From Zopfochytrium polystomum (Eukaryota; Chytridiomycota; Chytridiomycetes; Chytridiales; Chytridiaceae), in assembly GCA_025765615.1 (NCBI GenBank), contig JAIVFJ010000027.1, positions 372,001 to 436,000 on the forward strand: 64,000 nt of DNA, read 5' to 3'. How positions within the stretch are numbered: the first letter of the stretch is position 1; the number at the start of each line of letters is the position of its first letter. Made by a program: the position numbers and the translations under genes. The notes beneath the pieces were generated by a model. That model saw only the letters and a list, made by a program, of their open reading frames with translations. It searched no databases and was not told where the DNA came from. This document shows, in pieces, positions 36,377-46,797 of this stretch.

Positions 36377-37264
36377 ATGAGCGCCTCGCGCGACGCTCTT
36401 CAGATGATGAGCCAGCTGGCGGGAGTCATCGTCGCTTGCCCCTCCCTCCTGTCGAACCTGGGCACCATGAACACCGTTCTCTATTCCTACAAGGACGCGC
36501 CCCAGCAAATCGTAAACATCGTCGCGACCCTCCTCGCGCTCGTCAACGACGTCCTCATCCTGGTCACGACGGTGTCGGCCGTTCTCGACGGCGGCTGGGG
36601 CTTCCTCGGACAGAGCCAAGTCCTGATAGCGGCGATCAAGCGAACCTACAGCATCAACACCGTGTACGTGACAGTGCAGCGGCTACGCGTCGTGGCGCGG
36701 GAGGAAAATTCACCGGTGGGCCGCGACGGGTGGCCCTCGTTCGCGTACGTCGCGGTCTATGCCGTGTTCTCTGCGGTGACGTTGGGGTTGCACGTTGCGG
36801 CGTACGTCGACGTTGGCTGGGCCGCAGGCGTCGCGCCGAGCACGGACTTTTTCAGGCTCTATAGAATTCTCAATGTGGTAACCACGGCTCTGTACGTGTT
36901 CCTGGGACTTGCTGCCAACCTCAAGTTGCTCATTCTCGGTGACGTCGCGTCCATGAATTTGAACAACAACATTAAGCTGCACATCATCTACAACCACACG
37001 GTCGAGATCTTCACGTATATTGGATATCTAGTCAACATTTGTTGGGGCATGGTGAACCCTTCGTCTGTCACAGGGTATATTTACGTCGAGCAAGTGGTTT
37101 TGAGCCTCATGATGCTTAATGGGTCGTCTTTGGCGATTATATTTGCCGAGGACGCAAAGTTCACTGCTTCCAGTCAAGACGGCTCAGGGAGGAAGAGCTA
37201 CTCGGCTGGCGCAACCGCGACGTCGCAACAGTCGCAACCCCAAATTGCGGCCAAACAGGGGTGA
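36377..37264 (+). CDS. Multi-pass (about 7 TM) membrane protein, tandem family member 1
   Basis: Single exon, 295 aa. I count six or seven hydrophobic segments: near residues 12-30 (LAGVIVACPSLLSNLG), 45-68 (IVNIVATLLALVNDVLILV), 80-102, 120-142 (FAYVAVYAVFSAVTLGLHV), 162-186 (VTTALYVFLGLAANLKLLIL), 208-230 (IFTYIGYLVNICWGMVNP) and 238-260 (VEQVVLSLMMLNGSSLAII). A hydrophilic Ser/Gln-rich tail follows. Layout and conserved motifs between copies (KRAYSIN/KRTYSIN, FRLYRI, WGMxNP) suggest a receptor-like or transporter-like family specific to this lineage. I do not recognise a named family. It heads an array with copies at 37402 and 41801. Confidence 0.75.
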   Translation: MSASRDALQMMSQLAGVIVACPSLLSNLGTMNTVLYSYKDAPQQIVNIVATLLALVNDVLILVTTVSAVLDGGWGFLGQSQVLIAAIKRTYSINTVYVTVQRLRVVAREENSPVGRDGWPSFAYVAVYAVFSAVTLGLHVAAYVDVGWAAGVAPSTDFFRLYRILNVVTTALYVFLGLAANLKLLILGDVASMNLNNNIKLHIIYNHTVEIFTYIGYLVNICWGMVNPSSVTGYIYVEQVVLSLMMLNGSSLAIIFAEDAKFTASSQDGSGRKSYSAGATATSQQSQPQIAAKQG

Positions 37265-37401
37265 TGTTACATGGAATTGGAATCGGAAAATGTTCTTTGT
37301 TTTTGTTGTTTCCAATGAAGTAAAAAAAAGTTCGCTTTCGCTATTTTCACTACAAAGTTTATCATCAGAGTTACGGGCGCCCCAAAACAAGTTGGACATA
37401 T

Positions 37402-38307
37402 ATGCCAAGTACTCTGATCACATTAAGCCGGTTGGCCGGTGTCATTATTGGTGGGCCCTCCTTGCTTGCCAACGCTCACACGATGGGGGCCCTCTATGTT
37501 GGCTACAAGGGAAGCATTCTTCAGATCTCCAGCGTGGTTTCGACAGTGGTGGCGATATGTGCCGACGTGGTCATACTTGTCTCAACTGTCGCATACCTCA
37601 TCGACAATAACTGGAGATTTTTCACGCAATGCTCGGCCACAGTGAATATTTTGAAACGCGCCTACAGCATCAACGTCGTGTACGTCACCGTAATGCGATT
37701 CCGCGCCATCAACCAAGGCAAAAGTTTCCCCTTGCTCGAGAAACGCTCGATCGTGTACGTCTACATGGCTGCGTACACCGCGTTTTCCGTGGCGACGGCG
37801 ACTCTTCAAATTTACGCGTACGTGTCGAACAACTGGGTTTCGGCCGTCGCCAGAGTCAGCGAGACGTTCCGACTGTACCGAATATTCAACTTTGTAACGT
37901 CCTTCATGTACGTGATCCTTGGCGTCGCGGTCGACACGCAGTTTCTGCTCATGGGCCAGTCCAACTCGCTTCACGAGTCGAAATTCACGAAAACGCGGGC
38001 GATCCACAATCACTGGCTCTACATCGGTCTTGAAGTGGCGGCGTTTGCCGGTTTCACGGTCAGTTTCGTCTGGGGGATGATCAATCCTCTCGACGTGACT
38101 GCGTTTATTTACATTGAACAACTTGTTCTGAGCTACCTGATGTTGAATGGGACAACTCTCATTCAATTGTTGGCGGCTCCCAGCTCCACTCCTTTTCCTC
38201 GCCTCACCCCTCGGCGAAGTAACACTTCTTCCATGAAAGTGGCCTCTTCCATGCAAGTGACATCAATGCACGTGGCAGTTTCTTTAGGTTTGACGGCGCG
38301 GATGTAA
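37402..38307 (+). CDS. Multi-pass membrane protein, tandem family member 2
   Basis: Single exon, 301 aa, 137 nt after member 1 and in the same direction. The membrane layout is the same: GVIIGGPSLLANAH, VVSTVVAICADVVILVSTVAYLI, ILKRAYSINVVYVTVMRFRAI, YVYMAAYTAFSVATATLQIYAYV, FRLYRIFNFVTSFMYVILGVAV, VSFVWGMINPLDV and YIEQLVLSYLMLNG. The loop between TM3 and TM4 carries NQGKSFPLLEKR. The C-terminal tail is Ser/Thr/Met-rich (MKVASSMQVTSMHV). Function unknown; G-protein coupling is a guess based only on topology. Confidence 0.75.
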   Translation: MPSTLITLSRLAGVIIGGPSLLANAHTMGALYVGYKGSILQISSVVSTVVAICADVVILVSTVAYLIDNNWRFFTQCSATVNILKRAYSINVVYVTVMRFRAINQGKSFPLLEKRSIVYVYMAAYTAFSVATATLQIYAYVSNNWVSAVARVSETFRLYRIFNFVTSFMYVILGVAVDTQFLLMGQSNSLHESKFTKTRAIHNHWLYIGLEVAAFAGFTVSFVWGMINPLDVTAFIYIEQLVLSYLMLNGTTLIQLLAAPSSTPFPRLTPRRSNTSSMKVASSMQVTSMHVAVSLGLTARM

Positions 38308-38666
38308 AATAGAAGAGGATTAAGCATTGCGAAGGTCATAATCATCTATGAAGCACTACAGGAGAACAAAGAGAAGAATAAAAGCGCACCATTGATTGAG
38401 TTGAGCTGTACGCCATAAGGGGCGTGCCAGATAAATGACTGGGTCCGTCGTCCTATCACCCAACACGCGTCTCTTGTGTTCCTTTTCTTTCTTCGCTGTC
38501 ACGTGTGCAAGGTCAAACCAAAACGAAAAACAGAACAAATCAAAAAAAAAAAGAAAAAAAAGAACAGGGCGGGTCTATTTCTCCTGCTTCCGTTCCGCGC
38601 GCTTGCTCACAGCTGGTTCCATTCCTTTGAAAGGGAGTCTCAGCAACTTCTCACCACGTATAAAGG
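38308..38666. other. Intergenic; no supported gene
   Basis: Lies between convergent genes (membrane protein on plus, bZIP on minus). Contains an A-rich stretch at about 38538-38563. Confidence 0.4.
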
Positions 38667-38827
38667 CTACACTCTGCGTCTGTAGCCGCACCGGCTGCAT
38701 TTGTACCGGCCAGCTACACCCTGGCTTTCGCTGTTGAAAAAATTTAATTTCTCAAGAAGTCGCCGAATTAAATTCAGGGCCTTCAACAACGCGGTTAGGT
38801 AGGTAGTCACGCCGACGAGCAAAGGAA

Positions 38828-38863
<36 letters not shown>

Positions 38864-40042
38864 TCATAAGCACGCCCGCACGCACGAGGAAACTTACGCA
38901 ATACTCCCGGTGCTTGGTCTCCCACGCAGCTCGCTCGTTTTCGAGCAGCGCAAGGTGCGACACCAGCTTTGTGTTTTCGCTCTCCAGGTCCTGCGCCGTC
39001 GCCAGCAGCGACTCCATCTTGACCAGCTTGCGCGCCCGGGACCGCCGCGCCGCCTCTGTGTTCTTCAGCCGCTTCATCCGCACATAGTCTGTGCTGCCCC
39101 CCCGGTCGCTGTCGTTGCCGCCACCGTCGCCGAATCCTCCTCTCACGGGATCAATAAATTTCCGTTCTTTTGTGTCTTGGTGAGTTTGGGCTTCGGGCTG
39201 CTGCTAGCTACAGGCTCAGGATGAGAATTCGCCCGCGCTGCCCCAAAGAATGGGTCATCCAGGGCGTGAGAGGCTGGGGAAGGCGGAGCAAGAACTGAAT
39301 CACGATTCACGACTGGCGAGGAATCGGCGGCCAAAGGATCGGTACGCGTCGCATTTTGAATGACTTGATCGGCTAGGGAACCACCAGCTGGCACAGCCGC
39401 TGGGGCGGTAGCCTCCTGCAAAGGATTGGACGGAACAGGATGCGGAAGCGCAGCAGGTGCGGGTTTTGGCGAGTACTTCTTTGGAGCTGGAGGTGGAATT
39501 GGAGCTGGAAGATCCCCAAGAAGCGGATTGGGGATAATATCTTCCGCTGCAGCTACTTTTTGCTGTTGGGCTGCGTGATAAGCTCTAAGCAAAGTCGCGT
39601 TGAGGCTGTGATCCGCGGCAGCTGAATTGGTCGGCGCCCTGCGAGGCGGCACCGATTGAGCGGGAATGGGAGGCGCGCCGAAAGGCGATCCATACGCTGG
39701 GTCAGCAAAGCCACCCCTTATGTCCTCATCATAAATGCCTGTTCCCAAAGGGTCCAGCGCGGGTAACCGGTCATACGGAAAAGCTGCCTCAGTTTGGTGG
39801 AGTGGGGGAATCGTGAAGTCGGATTTTTGAGTGGGGATAGGCGGAGGCAGGAATTCGGGTTGCCCGCTGAATCCAAATCCATCATCCTCAAGCGACGCAG
39901 ACACGGCACCGCCAAAGCCGGAACTGAAAGAGGAGGGATCAAATGAGCAGTAGCCTTTCGACGATGCAGGCTCGTGAGATGGGATCTGAGGCTGGCTCAG
40001 GGAGTGCGAAGAAATTGCCGTTGGCAGAGGGTCAGAGAGCAC
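38667..40042 (-). CDS. bZIP transcription factor, Gcn4-like basic region (5' end unresolved)
   Basis: Minus-strand exons: about 40042 to about 39300, 39203-38898 and 38780-38667. The middle exon has the basic region RMKRLKNTEAARRSRARKLV, nearly identical to the Gcn4 DNA-contact helix, followed by a zipper with heptad hydrophobics (MESLLATAQDLES, LVSHLALLEN). It ends at a GTAAGT donor in phase 0. The intron then holds a TG microsatellite. The first exon is Pro/Ala-rich with DPF/NPL-type short motifs, as in activation domains. Two points are unresolved. The junction near 39200-39300 needs a weak donor, and the first exon has no in-frame ATG. The frame opens after a stop at about 40055, just where a V-ATPase C fragment lies on the other strand. 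A Gcn4-like role in amino-acid control is an inference from the basic region. Confidence 0.72.
38830..38859. repeat. (CA)n microsatellite in bZIP intron
   Basis: TG-sense on the coding (minus) strand, within the last intron of the bZIP gene. Confidence 0.9.
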
Positions 40043-40248
40043 AAAGAAAAGGAATTATGGGTGAGTACTGGTCATTTTCGATTCTGGCTCAGTCATTTGC
40101 ATTGTCCCAGAGCACGCTCCTCCGCCTTTGCAAGACCAACTTTGGTGAGATTTTCGCGTGCTGGGTGCACGCAAAAGTGTTGCGGCTCTATGTAGAGTCC
40201 ATATTGCGATATGGACTTCCTCCTGACTTCCAGCCAATGGTCCTCAAG
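40025..40248 (+). pseudogene. V-type ATPase subunit C fragment (two exons)
   Basis: Exon pieces 40025-40060 and 40111-40248 with a GTGAGT donor and TTGTCCCAG acceptor in phase 0. The reading RVREHKEKELW, then LLRLCKTNFGEIFACWVH and KVLRLYVESILRYGLPP matches the C-terminal part of V-ATPase subunit C (yeast Vma5), which joins V1 to the stator. Neither the N-terminal two thirds nor the last about 40 residues are visible nearby. Upstream sequence is occupied by bZIP coding sequence on the opposite strand. The fragment therefore looks like a stranded piece of a gene, left by rearrangement. An unusual trans arrangement is less likely. Confidence 0.7.
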
Positions 40249-40273
40249 GTTGAGTACACGATTCTTCGTGTTA

Positions 40274-41000
40274 TTAAGAATTTGTTTTGTGTTTAACCCG
40301 CTCCCCACAAGTGAAGCCTCGACAGTCCGAGCGGGTGGGGGGGCAGACGAAGGTCTCGAGGAGAATATTCAGAATCTGCTTGGTGACAAAGACTACTGTC
40401 CAGCGGTGCTTTGTTCTGTCCCTGTCTTCTGGGCTCCCCAATAATCCAATGAATGTTGCATAAAAAGCAACAATCAAACTGACAAGTCCGAGAATTCTCG
40501 TGTCGGGCTTGGAATTCGCGAGACCAAGCCCCTTCCCCATAACCTCGGCCATCCCCGCCGTCATTGCACCGCCCGCCACCGCCCGTGCCCCCACCGCGGC
40601 CGCCGCCGACGCCGCAGCACAACAAGCGCTTGGTCGCTTTCACTCCCCTTCGCTGCCGCAACTCATCGCCCCTGGGACACCGCTCAGGTTTTGAACTGAC
40701 CTGCTTGTGCGCACTCCCAGGCCAACTGGAAGCACGCCCAGTGTCGTCACCAGATTTAATATAAAAGCTAGGGCCATCAGCGTGCCGCCGGTCATGGCGT
40801 CGCCAAACTTTGCTGGAGCCGCGTCCTCTACTGTCCCTACCACTTGGTCGCTCCCTGGTTCAACAATCCATGACAAGAAGAAAGGCGACAACTACCGGTG
40901 CGGCGAGCCGATTGGCGAGGTTGGTGTGCCTTCTCCCTGATGCATCAACTCTGACACGCGCATTGCAGGGTGGATTTGCGCGATGCTTCGTGTTCTACGA
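40274..41000 (-). CDS. Possible small membrane protein (low support)
   Basis: Two minus-strand stretches look protein-like. One at about 40890-40690 has TGGTLMALAFILNLVTTLGVLPVGLGV (one hydrophobic helix). The other at about 40594-40290 has GGAMTAGMAEVMGKGLGLA then ILGLVSLIVAFYATFIGLLGS (a second helix). An ATG at about 40978 (MRVSELMHQGEGTP) could start it. I could not find splice junctions that keep all parts in one frame. No family recognised. Confidence 0.3.
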
Positions 41001-41181
41001 CCGCTCGGGATTTTCCAAGCCAAATCCCGATTTCTGAGAGTGCGAAATCTGTCATTCAAGCCTTGCTGAGCCGGGAGCCAGGTTTCTCTCAGCCATATGA
41101 AGTTCAATCTAACGCAGTTCAGAGTCTCGCCCCAGTGTTGAAGAACTAATCAATCATGATTTTTTCACACGGCATACAATT

Positions 41182-41663
41182 GTGCCGTCAATTCCGACAA
41201 CCGCTTTGAAAGAAATTCCGGATTTTAGCACACCTGCACCTCCGTCCACCATTTCAGTACGTGGGAGAATTAGTTACTTCGAGACACAAAGTAACGTGAA
41301 GCGGTCTTGGTCTTCAACAGAATTCTTACATCTTCATGCAGACGAAAACAGAACTCCCCTTCCTCCACGTAATGCGCGTATGTTTCTTAATTTTTGCTGA
41401 TATTGCAACAGCAAGATCGATTGCAGGAAAGGAAGCCCTTCGACGAACCTCGACTCATTCCCTTCGGCCCACCCCGACACCAGAACCAGGCCAAGTCCCG
41501 ACACCTCCCGATCAGGACTTACCTGAGCTCAACTCAGCTTCGGAGGGGAAACAGCGACCTCCGACACCGTTCGAATAGTGCTCCGCCGCCCCAACCCTTG
41601 GCAGCGAAACCCTTTGTAAACAATGCAATCGATGTTCATGCCCTAACCCTGGGGGGAGATTAA
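41182..41663 (+). other. Pro-rich open stretches, possible exon pair
   Basis: Frames at 41182-41390 and 41394-41663 are Pro/Ser/Arg-rich. The sequence between them has a GTATGT-like donor at about 41388 and a TGCAACAG acceptor ending at about 41413, but that intron would be under 35 nt and phases do not agree. I cannot support a gene. The rest of 40250-41800 holds nothing else recognisable. Confidence 0.2.
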
Positions 41664-41800
41664 GGTTTACAATGAAAGTGCAGTTTGGGGGGTAATTGGA
41701 TTAGTCTCAAAAAAGACGGCAAAGAAAAAGGAGGTGATCAAATTCCCAAGATTTTACAAAACAAAAAACTATTGGGACCCAAAAATAATTTCAGGCCCAT

Positions 41801-42801
41801 ATGCCAAGTACTCTCATCAGCCTGAGCTGCATGGCCGGTGTGATTATTGGTGGGCCCTCGCTTGCTTGCCAACGCTCACACGACGGGGCCTCTTTACGTC
41901 GACTACAAGGGAACCGTTCTTCAGATCTCCAGCGTGATTTCCACATTGGTCGCGATATGTGCGGACGTGATCACAATGGATGGTCTCCACCACAAACTAC
42001 CTCATCGATAACAACTGGCGATATTTCACGCAGTGCACGGCAACAGTAAATATTTTGAAACGCGCCTACAGCATCAACGTCGTGTACGTCACCGTGATGG
42101 GATTCCGAGCCATCAACCAAGGCAAAAGTTTCCCCTTGCTGGAGAAACGCTGGATCGTGTACGTGTGCATGGCTCTTTACACCGCGTTTTCCCTGGCGAC
42201 CAGGACTCTCCAACTTTACGCATACATTTCGAACGGTTGGGCCTCCGCCCTCGCCAGAGTGAGCGAGACGTTCCGGCTGTACCGAATATTCAACTTTGTG
42301 ACGTCGTTCGTGTACGAGATTCTCGGCGTCGCGGTCGATGCGCAGTTTCTGCTCATGGGCGAGTCGAACTCGCTTCACAAGTCGAAACTCGCGAAAACGC
42401 GGGCGATCCACAATCACTGGCTCTACATTGGTCTTGAAGTGGTAGTGTTTGCCAGTTTCACCGTCAGCTTCGTCTCGGGAATGATCAATCCTCTGGACGT
42501 GACTGCATTCAGTTACATTGAACATCTTGTTCTAAGCTACGTGATGTTGAATGGGACAACTCTCATTCAATTGTTGGCTGCACCCAGATCCACTCCTTTT
42601 ACTCCTGTCACCCCTCGTCGAAGTGACACTCCTTCTATGCAAGTGGCCCCCATGCAAGCGAAAGTGACAGACTCCAGTGTCGACGGAGATTTAAAACAGA
42701 AGCGGATGGCGGAATGGAGGAAGGTTCAAATTGCACGACGAAGCAAGTACAAGACCCGACCAAGAAGAAAACAAGAAAAAATAAGGTGCCCCATTGCTTA
42801 A
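41801..42801 (+). pseudogene. Multi-pass membrane protein, tandem member 3, frameshifted
   Basis: Closely related to member 2 along its whole length. From the ATG at 41801 the frame follows member 2 for about 19 codons. An extra base near 41859 shifts it, and a four-base excess near 41970-41985 shifts it again. The remainder is open from an internal ATG at 41980 to 42801 (273 aa), retaining TM3 onward (ILKRAYSINVVYVTVMGFRAI, FRLYRIFNFVTSFVYEILGV, SFVSGMINPLDV) plus a longer Lys/Arg-rich tail. The first two membrane segments are lost from that frame. It may be a recent pseudogene or an N-terminally shortened protein. Confidence 0.7.
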
Positions 42802-42900
42802 GGGTCTTCGACCCTCAGGGACAACATTTCTTTTTTATTTTATTTTTTATTTTTATTTTTATTTATATTTTTTTTTTTTTTGAGGGAACCAGGCAAACCG

Positions 42901-44044
42901 ATGAGCAACAGCCACGCGCCGCCGCCCGCGGTGCGGTGGGGGTTCGCCGGCTGCGGCCGCATCTCGCACGACTTTGCCCTGGCCATGTCGACGACGACGC
43001 TGGCTGCGCCGAGCGACTCCAAGCTCCAGGCGTGCGCCGCGCGATCGCTCGCCGCCGCCCAGCAGTTCGCCGCGGACCTCGGCGTCGCGACCGCGCACGG
43101 CTCGTACGCCGCGCTCTGCGCAGACCCAGACGTCGACGTCGTCTACGTCGGCACCCTGCACACGTCGCACGCGGAGCTCGCGACGCTAGCGCTGACGCAC
43201 GGCAAGCACGTCGTGGTCGAGAAGCCGATGGCCATGAACTCGGCTGAAGCGGCGCGCGTGATCGCCCTGGCGGAGGAGAAGAAGCTGTTTTTCTTGGAAG
43301 GTAAGGTTTGGCTGTCGGAGTCGTCTGGCCAATTTCCTGCCCTGAAATCAGGTTTCTCTATTCTTAAATACAGGAATGTGGACGCGATTCTTCCCAGCCA
43401 TCCGCAAGGTCCGGTCGCTGATTGCAGAGAACGCGATAGGAGAGGTCCGCAACGTCCAAGCCAACATGGGTTTCGTGTTTGGCCCAGAGAACGACCGCGT
43501 GTGGAAGCGGTCGATGGGAGGCGGGGGCCTGCTTGACATTGGGATTTACCCGTTGGCCTTCATAACCATGGTCTTTGGGACGTCACCAGAGCGCGTGACC
43601 GCGGTGGGCAAACTGTCGCCAGACGAGGGCGTCGATGTGTACGCATCGGTTACGCTGGAATACGGCGGCGCTCGGTTCGGCACGTTTCAGTACTCTATGC
43701 ACTGTCAAATGGACGAAAACGTCACCATACTGGGTTCATCTGGTCGGATTGTCATACAGTCACCGGCCCACACGGCTTCCCGCATTCTGGTCACTTCCTA
43801 TCTTCCGGACGGCATGCAAGGCGAAAGTGTCCACAACTTCGAATACCCTGCCGTCGCTCCAGCTGCGCAATACGTGTACCGAGGGTCCCAGGGGTTCCTG
43901 TACGAGATTGAGGCAGTCAATAAGGCGATTCGCAACGGCGCAATCGAAACAGCAGAGTTCCCTCCGGCTGAGTCGCTCGGTGTCCACCGTATTATGGATG
44001 AAGTACGCAGGCAACTTGGGGTTGTTTACGAAGCTGATTCTTAA
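42901..44044 (+). CDS. Gfo/Idh/MocA oxidoreductase, dihydrodiol dehydrogenase type
   Basis: Exons 42901-43300 and 43374-44044; 356 aa, phase 1 junction (GTAAGG donor, ACAG acceptor). The N-terminal Rossmann domain has WGFAGCGRISHDF (NAD(P)-binding), and the family signature HGKHVVVEKPMAMN carries the conserved Glu-Lys-Pro. The C-terminal domain has MWTRFFPA, GGGGLLDIGIYPLAF (with the conserved Asp) and LGSSGRIVI. Length and these blocks fit trans-1,2-dihydrodiol dehydrogenase / xylose-type NADP oxidoreductases. Substrate cannot be fixed from sequence. The leader just before the ATG is very T-rich. Confidence 0.88.
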
Positions 44045-44141
44045 TGTGCACACATCTGCAAATCTTCCGAATAAAATAAATTTGACCATTTGTGTCGTTG
44101 ATCATGCATGTTGTTTTATTTGAGGTAAGACGCGGACATTT

Positions 44142-45787
44142 TTAACCGTAAAGCATGTTCAAATGCTGCCTCAGATTTTGTCGGTTGATGTCATCCAGTT
44201 TGTCCTGCTTTGACTTTTTGATCTGAAATGTAGCACCATCAAAAGAAGCCATCAGAGTTGAGCAAGACCCCTTACCTTTCTCTTGATCTTCTTTCCAGTA
44301 ATTGAGCTCCGGAGGACTTCATCGCCTCCGGAACCTGACTCGCTGCCTTTTTTCTTAGACTTTTTCGACTTGCTTTTCTTGGACTTCTTCTTTTTCTCCT
44401 TCTTGGACTTCTTACTTTTACGCGAAGCGGAATCTGCGTCCTGCATCGTAGATTGGCAGAAAATGGAATTAGGACCAGTTACTTTCGTCACCGAACCTCT
44501 GTTTACCTTATCTTCGCCAGGGTCTTCCTTTCTTTGGACGCTTTCATTGCTGTTGCGACGCAATTCTGCCGACGACAAACTCTCAGAAACAAGCGGATTT
44601 CCTTCCACTGCGTGGCGGTCGCCTGCCGGTCTCTCGAGCCTCACACTCCTCATCGCAGGTGAAACAGACCGACGACGACTCTCGACCTCACGCGGAAAAG
44701 CATGATGCCCATCACGCAAAGCGGGCTGAGGCTGGTTTTGGTGCGATGCACGCTGTGAAGGCTCGGCATCGATTACCGGTGCAAACTTGCGGTTGTCTCG
44801 CGTGGGGCTGCCACGGTTGGTGCTCACACGATGTTGTGGATGAGAGTTGCGTCGCCTGACAGGCGCTGCGAACGCAGCCACCCGTTGACTCTGCTTAGCG
44901 CACTGTAATGTAACGCGTGCATCCAAAAGGACACTCACATTTTTGCCTCGGCGATTCGCTGCCAGACTCCGAATCAGACTCGCTTTCTGACTCTGACTCA
45001 GAATACTCGCTCGACTCGCTGGATTCTGACACGGACCGCCGACGTCTTTTCGGCCCTTGCTGATTGCGACGGCGGCGACTCCGACGCTCTCGCGACACGT
45101 CTGTGCTTGACTCACTCTCCGAGTAACTGGGGCTGCGTCGTCTGCGCTTTCGTCGCACAGCAGATCGCTCATCTTACAATACCAGCCGTGCCGCAAGATC
45201 GTGCACACATTTTCATAATAACACGGGGGCAACCCAACCCGGCACGGGCGCACGGGTCAGTGCCAAATGCGAGACGAAGTACCCCCCGGGTCCAAGCAGA
45301 CGAGGTAGCCATCGTCATTAAGAAAACAGCGTGAGTATCAGCGGTAACAACGCGGGGTCCCCGCCTGAAGAAATGAAGAGCAAAAAGGAAAAGAATGAGC
45401 AGAGTGGAGATCTGTGAGCTTACCTCGTTCGGAACCATCAGTTGAGCTGTCGCGCTTCGCTGATCTAATTCGGCTATGCCGCCGTCGATCTTCTAAAGCG
45501 AGAGTAGTTAGCAGCGGTTGCAGCAGCGCGCCAAGCGCGAGCAAGAAGGGGAGGTTCCACCGGCATCGTCGACAACCACAAAACAACGTATAAACTTCGC
45601 CAGACACCACAGTTTTTCATTGCTAACTTCCCGCTCTGGAGGCCGCGATCGCACGTGTGTTCGCCAGCACCCGTAAAAAGACTGTTAATATACCTCGTCG
45701 TTCCTCGGATTCACTCCCGCTGCTGGTAACGCTGCGGCGCCTTCCTCGGCTGCGCTGGGGGCGATCGCGGGCAGTCCTGGACTTCAT
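44142..45787 (-). CDS. RS- and Lys-rich nuclear protein
   Basis: Six exons (minus): 45787-45694, 45492-45424, 45172-44939, 44865-44507, 44440-44276 and 44222-44142. All in phase; 333 aa. The N-terminal half is Arg/Ser- and Ser/Glu-rich (RPQRSRGRRR, then RRKRRRRSPSYSESESS and a Ser-Glu/Asp run). A Lys-Ser-rich block follows (SKKSKSKKSKKKG). The only globular-looking part is the end: LRSSITGKKIKRK, then KKSKQDKLDDINRQN and LRQHLNMLYG. Such composition is typical of splicing-associated or speckle proteins, but I do not recognise the family. The fourth acceptor is TTCGCAG at 44866, the only one that keeps phase. Confidence 0.7.
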
Positions 45788-46797
45788 TGTGTTTTGAGTT
45801 GGCAAGTTTTCTTTTTCATCGGTTGGAAAACGACCAATTAAACTACACGTGACTGCCCCTGTACCCAGCCGTCGCCACTGCCTCGCGGTACTGTGCTGCT
45901 GCCAACAAGTGTTCACCAAAACGGGCCTGTGTTCCAATCTTCCTCTGCCACTGGTGAACAGGTCAATCACTCTTGGATGCCTCACTTGTCCACGTCGTGA
46001 AAGTACATCGAGCTGCATTGATCGTCAACAGAGGCCCACTACTACTGCCTGCACCGATTGCCAGCGGTATCACGTAAGAATGCGCTCCGTGTCCTGGTAA
46101 AGTTCCTGAAGTAGCTCTTCAAAATACCCAGTGTGCAAGCCGTGTCGTTATCGCGATAGTCTCCGCTGAGGTTGACGAATTACCGCAGCGTAATAGTTAT
46201 TAGTTACTCCCAGGTAAGCGTCCAGCAGTAGAAAGTCGGGGAGCAAAAATTGCTGATGCGCAGAACATGATTTGTGGGAGCCAGGCACCGAAGCGTTTTC
46301 CTTGGCTGTTTCACTGCAGCACAACTCCCTGGCACGCCAGTGTTCCGCCTGAACGCGTCGGAAAGAGCGGTGGCACAGCAAGCATGATTTAGGGCAACTA
46401 TCCTGACTGTGCTTTGGCGCTGAGAGGGCCTAAAGTTCCACCGAGGGGGTGTCTACCCCATTCGCTCAGGGTCCGTTCTTCTTCTCGTGGAGTGGCAGCA
46501 GCTGCTCCTTTGCGAGGGACTCACGCAACAGTTAACCAGCGTAATCTCGAAAGGTCGTAGGTTCTGCTCTTTCTCCGACACAACTCAACAGCAAGACAAT
46601 GGTGTGCGTGATCTTGGCCCCAGCTGGCACACGGCACATTGATCATGATATCCGGAAGAGGCGGCCGTCGGAGTTCACCATGAGGCTCGCATCGGACTTG
46701 TTGGGGGGGTGAATTGCTGCGACCCTGTGAACTTGTCAGAAAAAAGTAGGGGGCAGCTTCCAACCACAGCCTCGTCCCATCTCCGTTGAACGGCAAA
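45788..46797. promoter_or_regulatory. Divergent intergenic region, RS-rich and ELMO genes
   Basis: About 1 kb between outward-facing genes. No domain in any frame, no clear TATA box. Both promoters should lie here. Confidence 0.4.
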
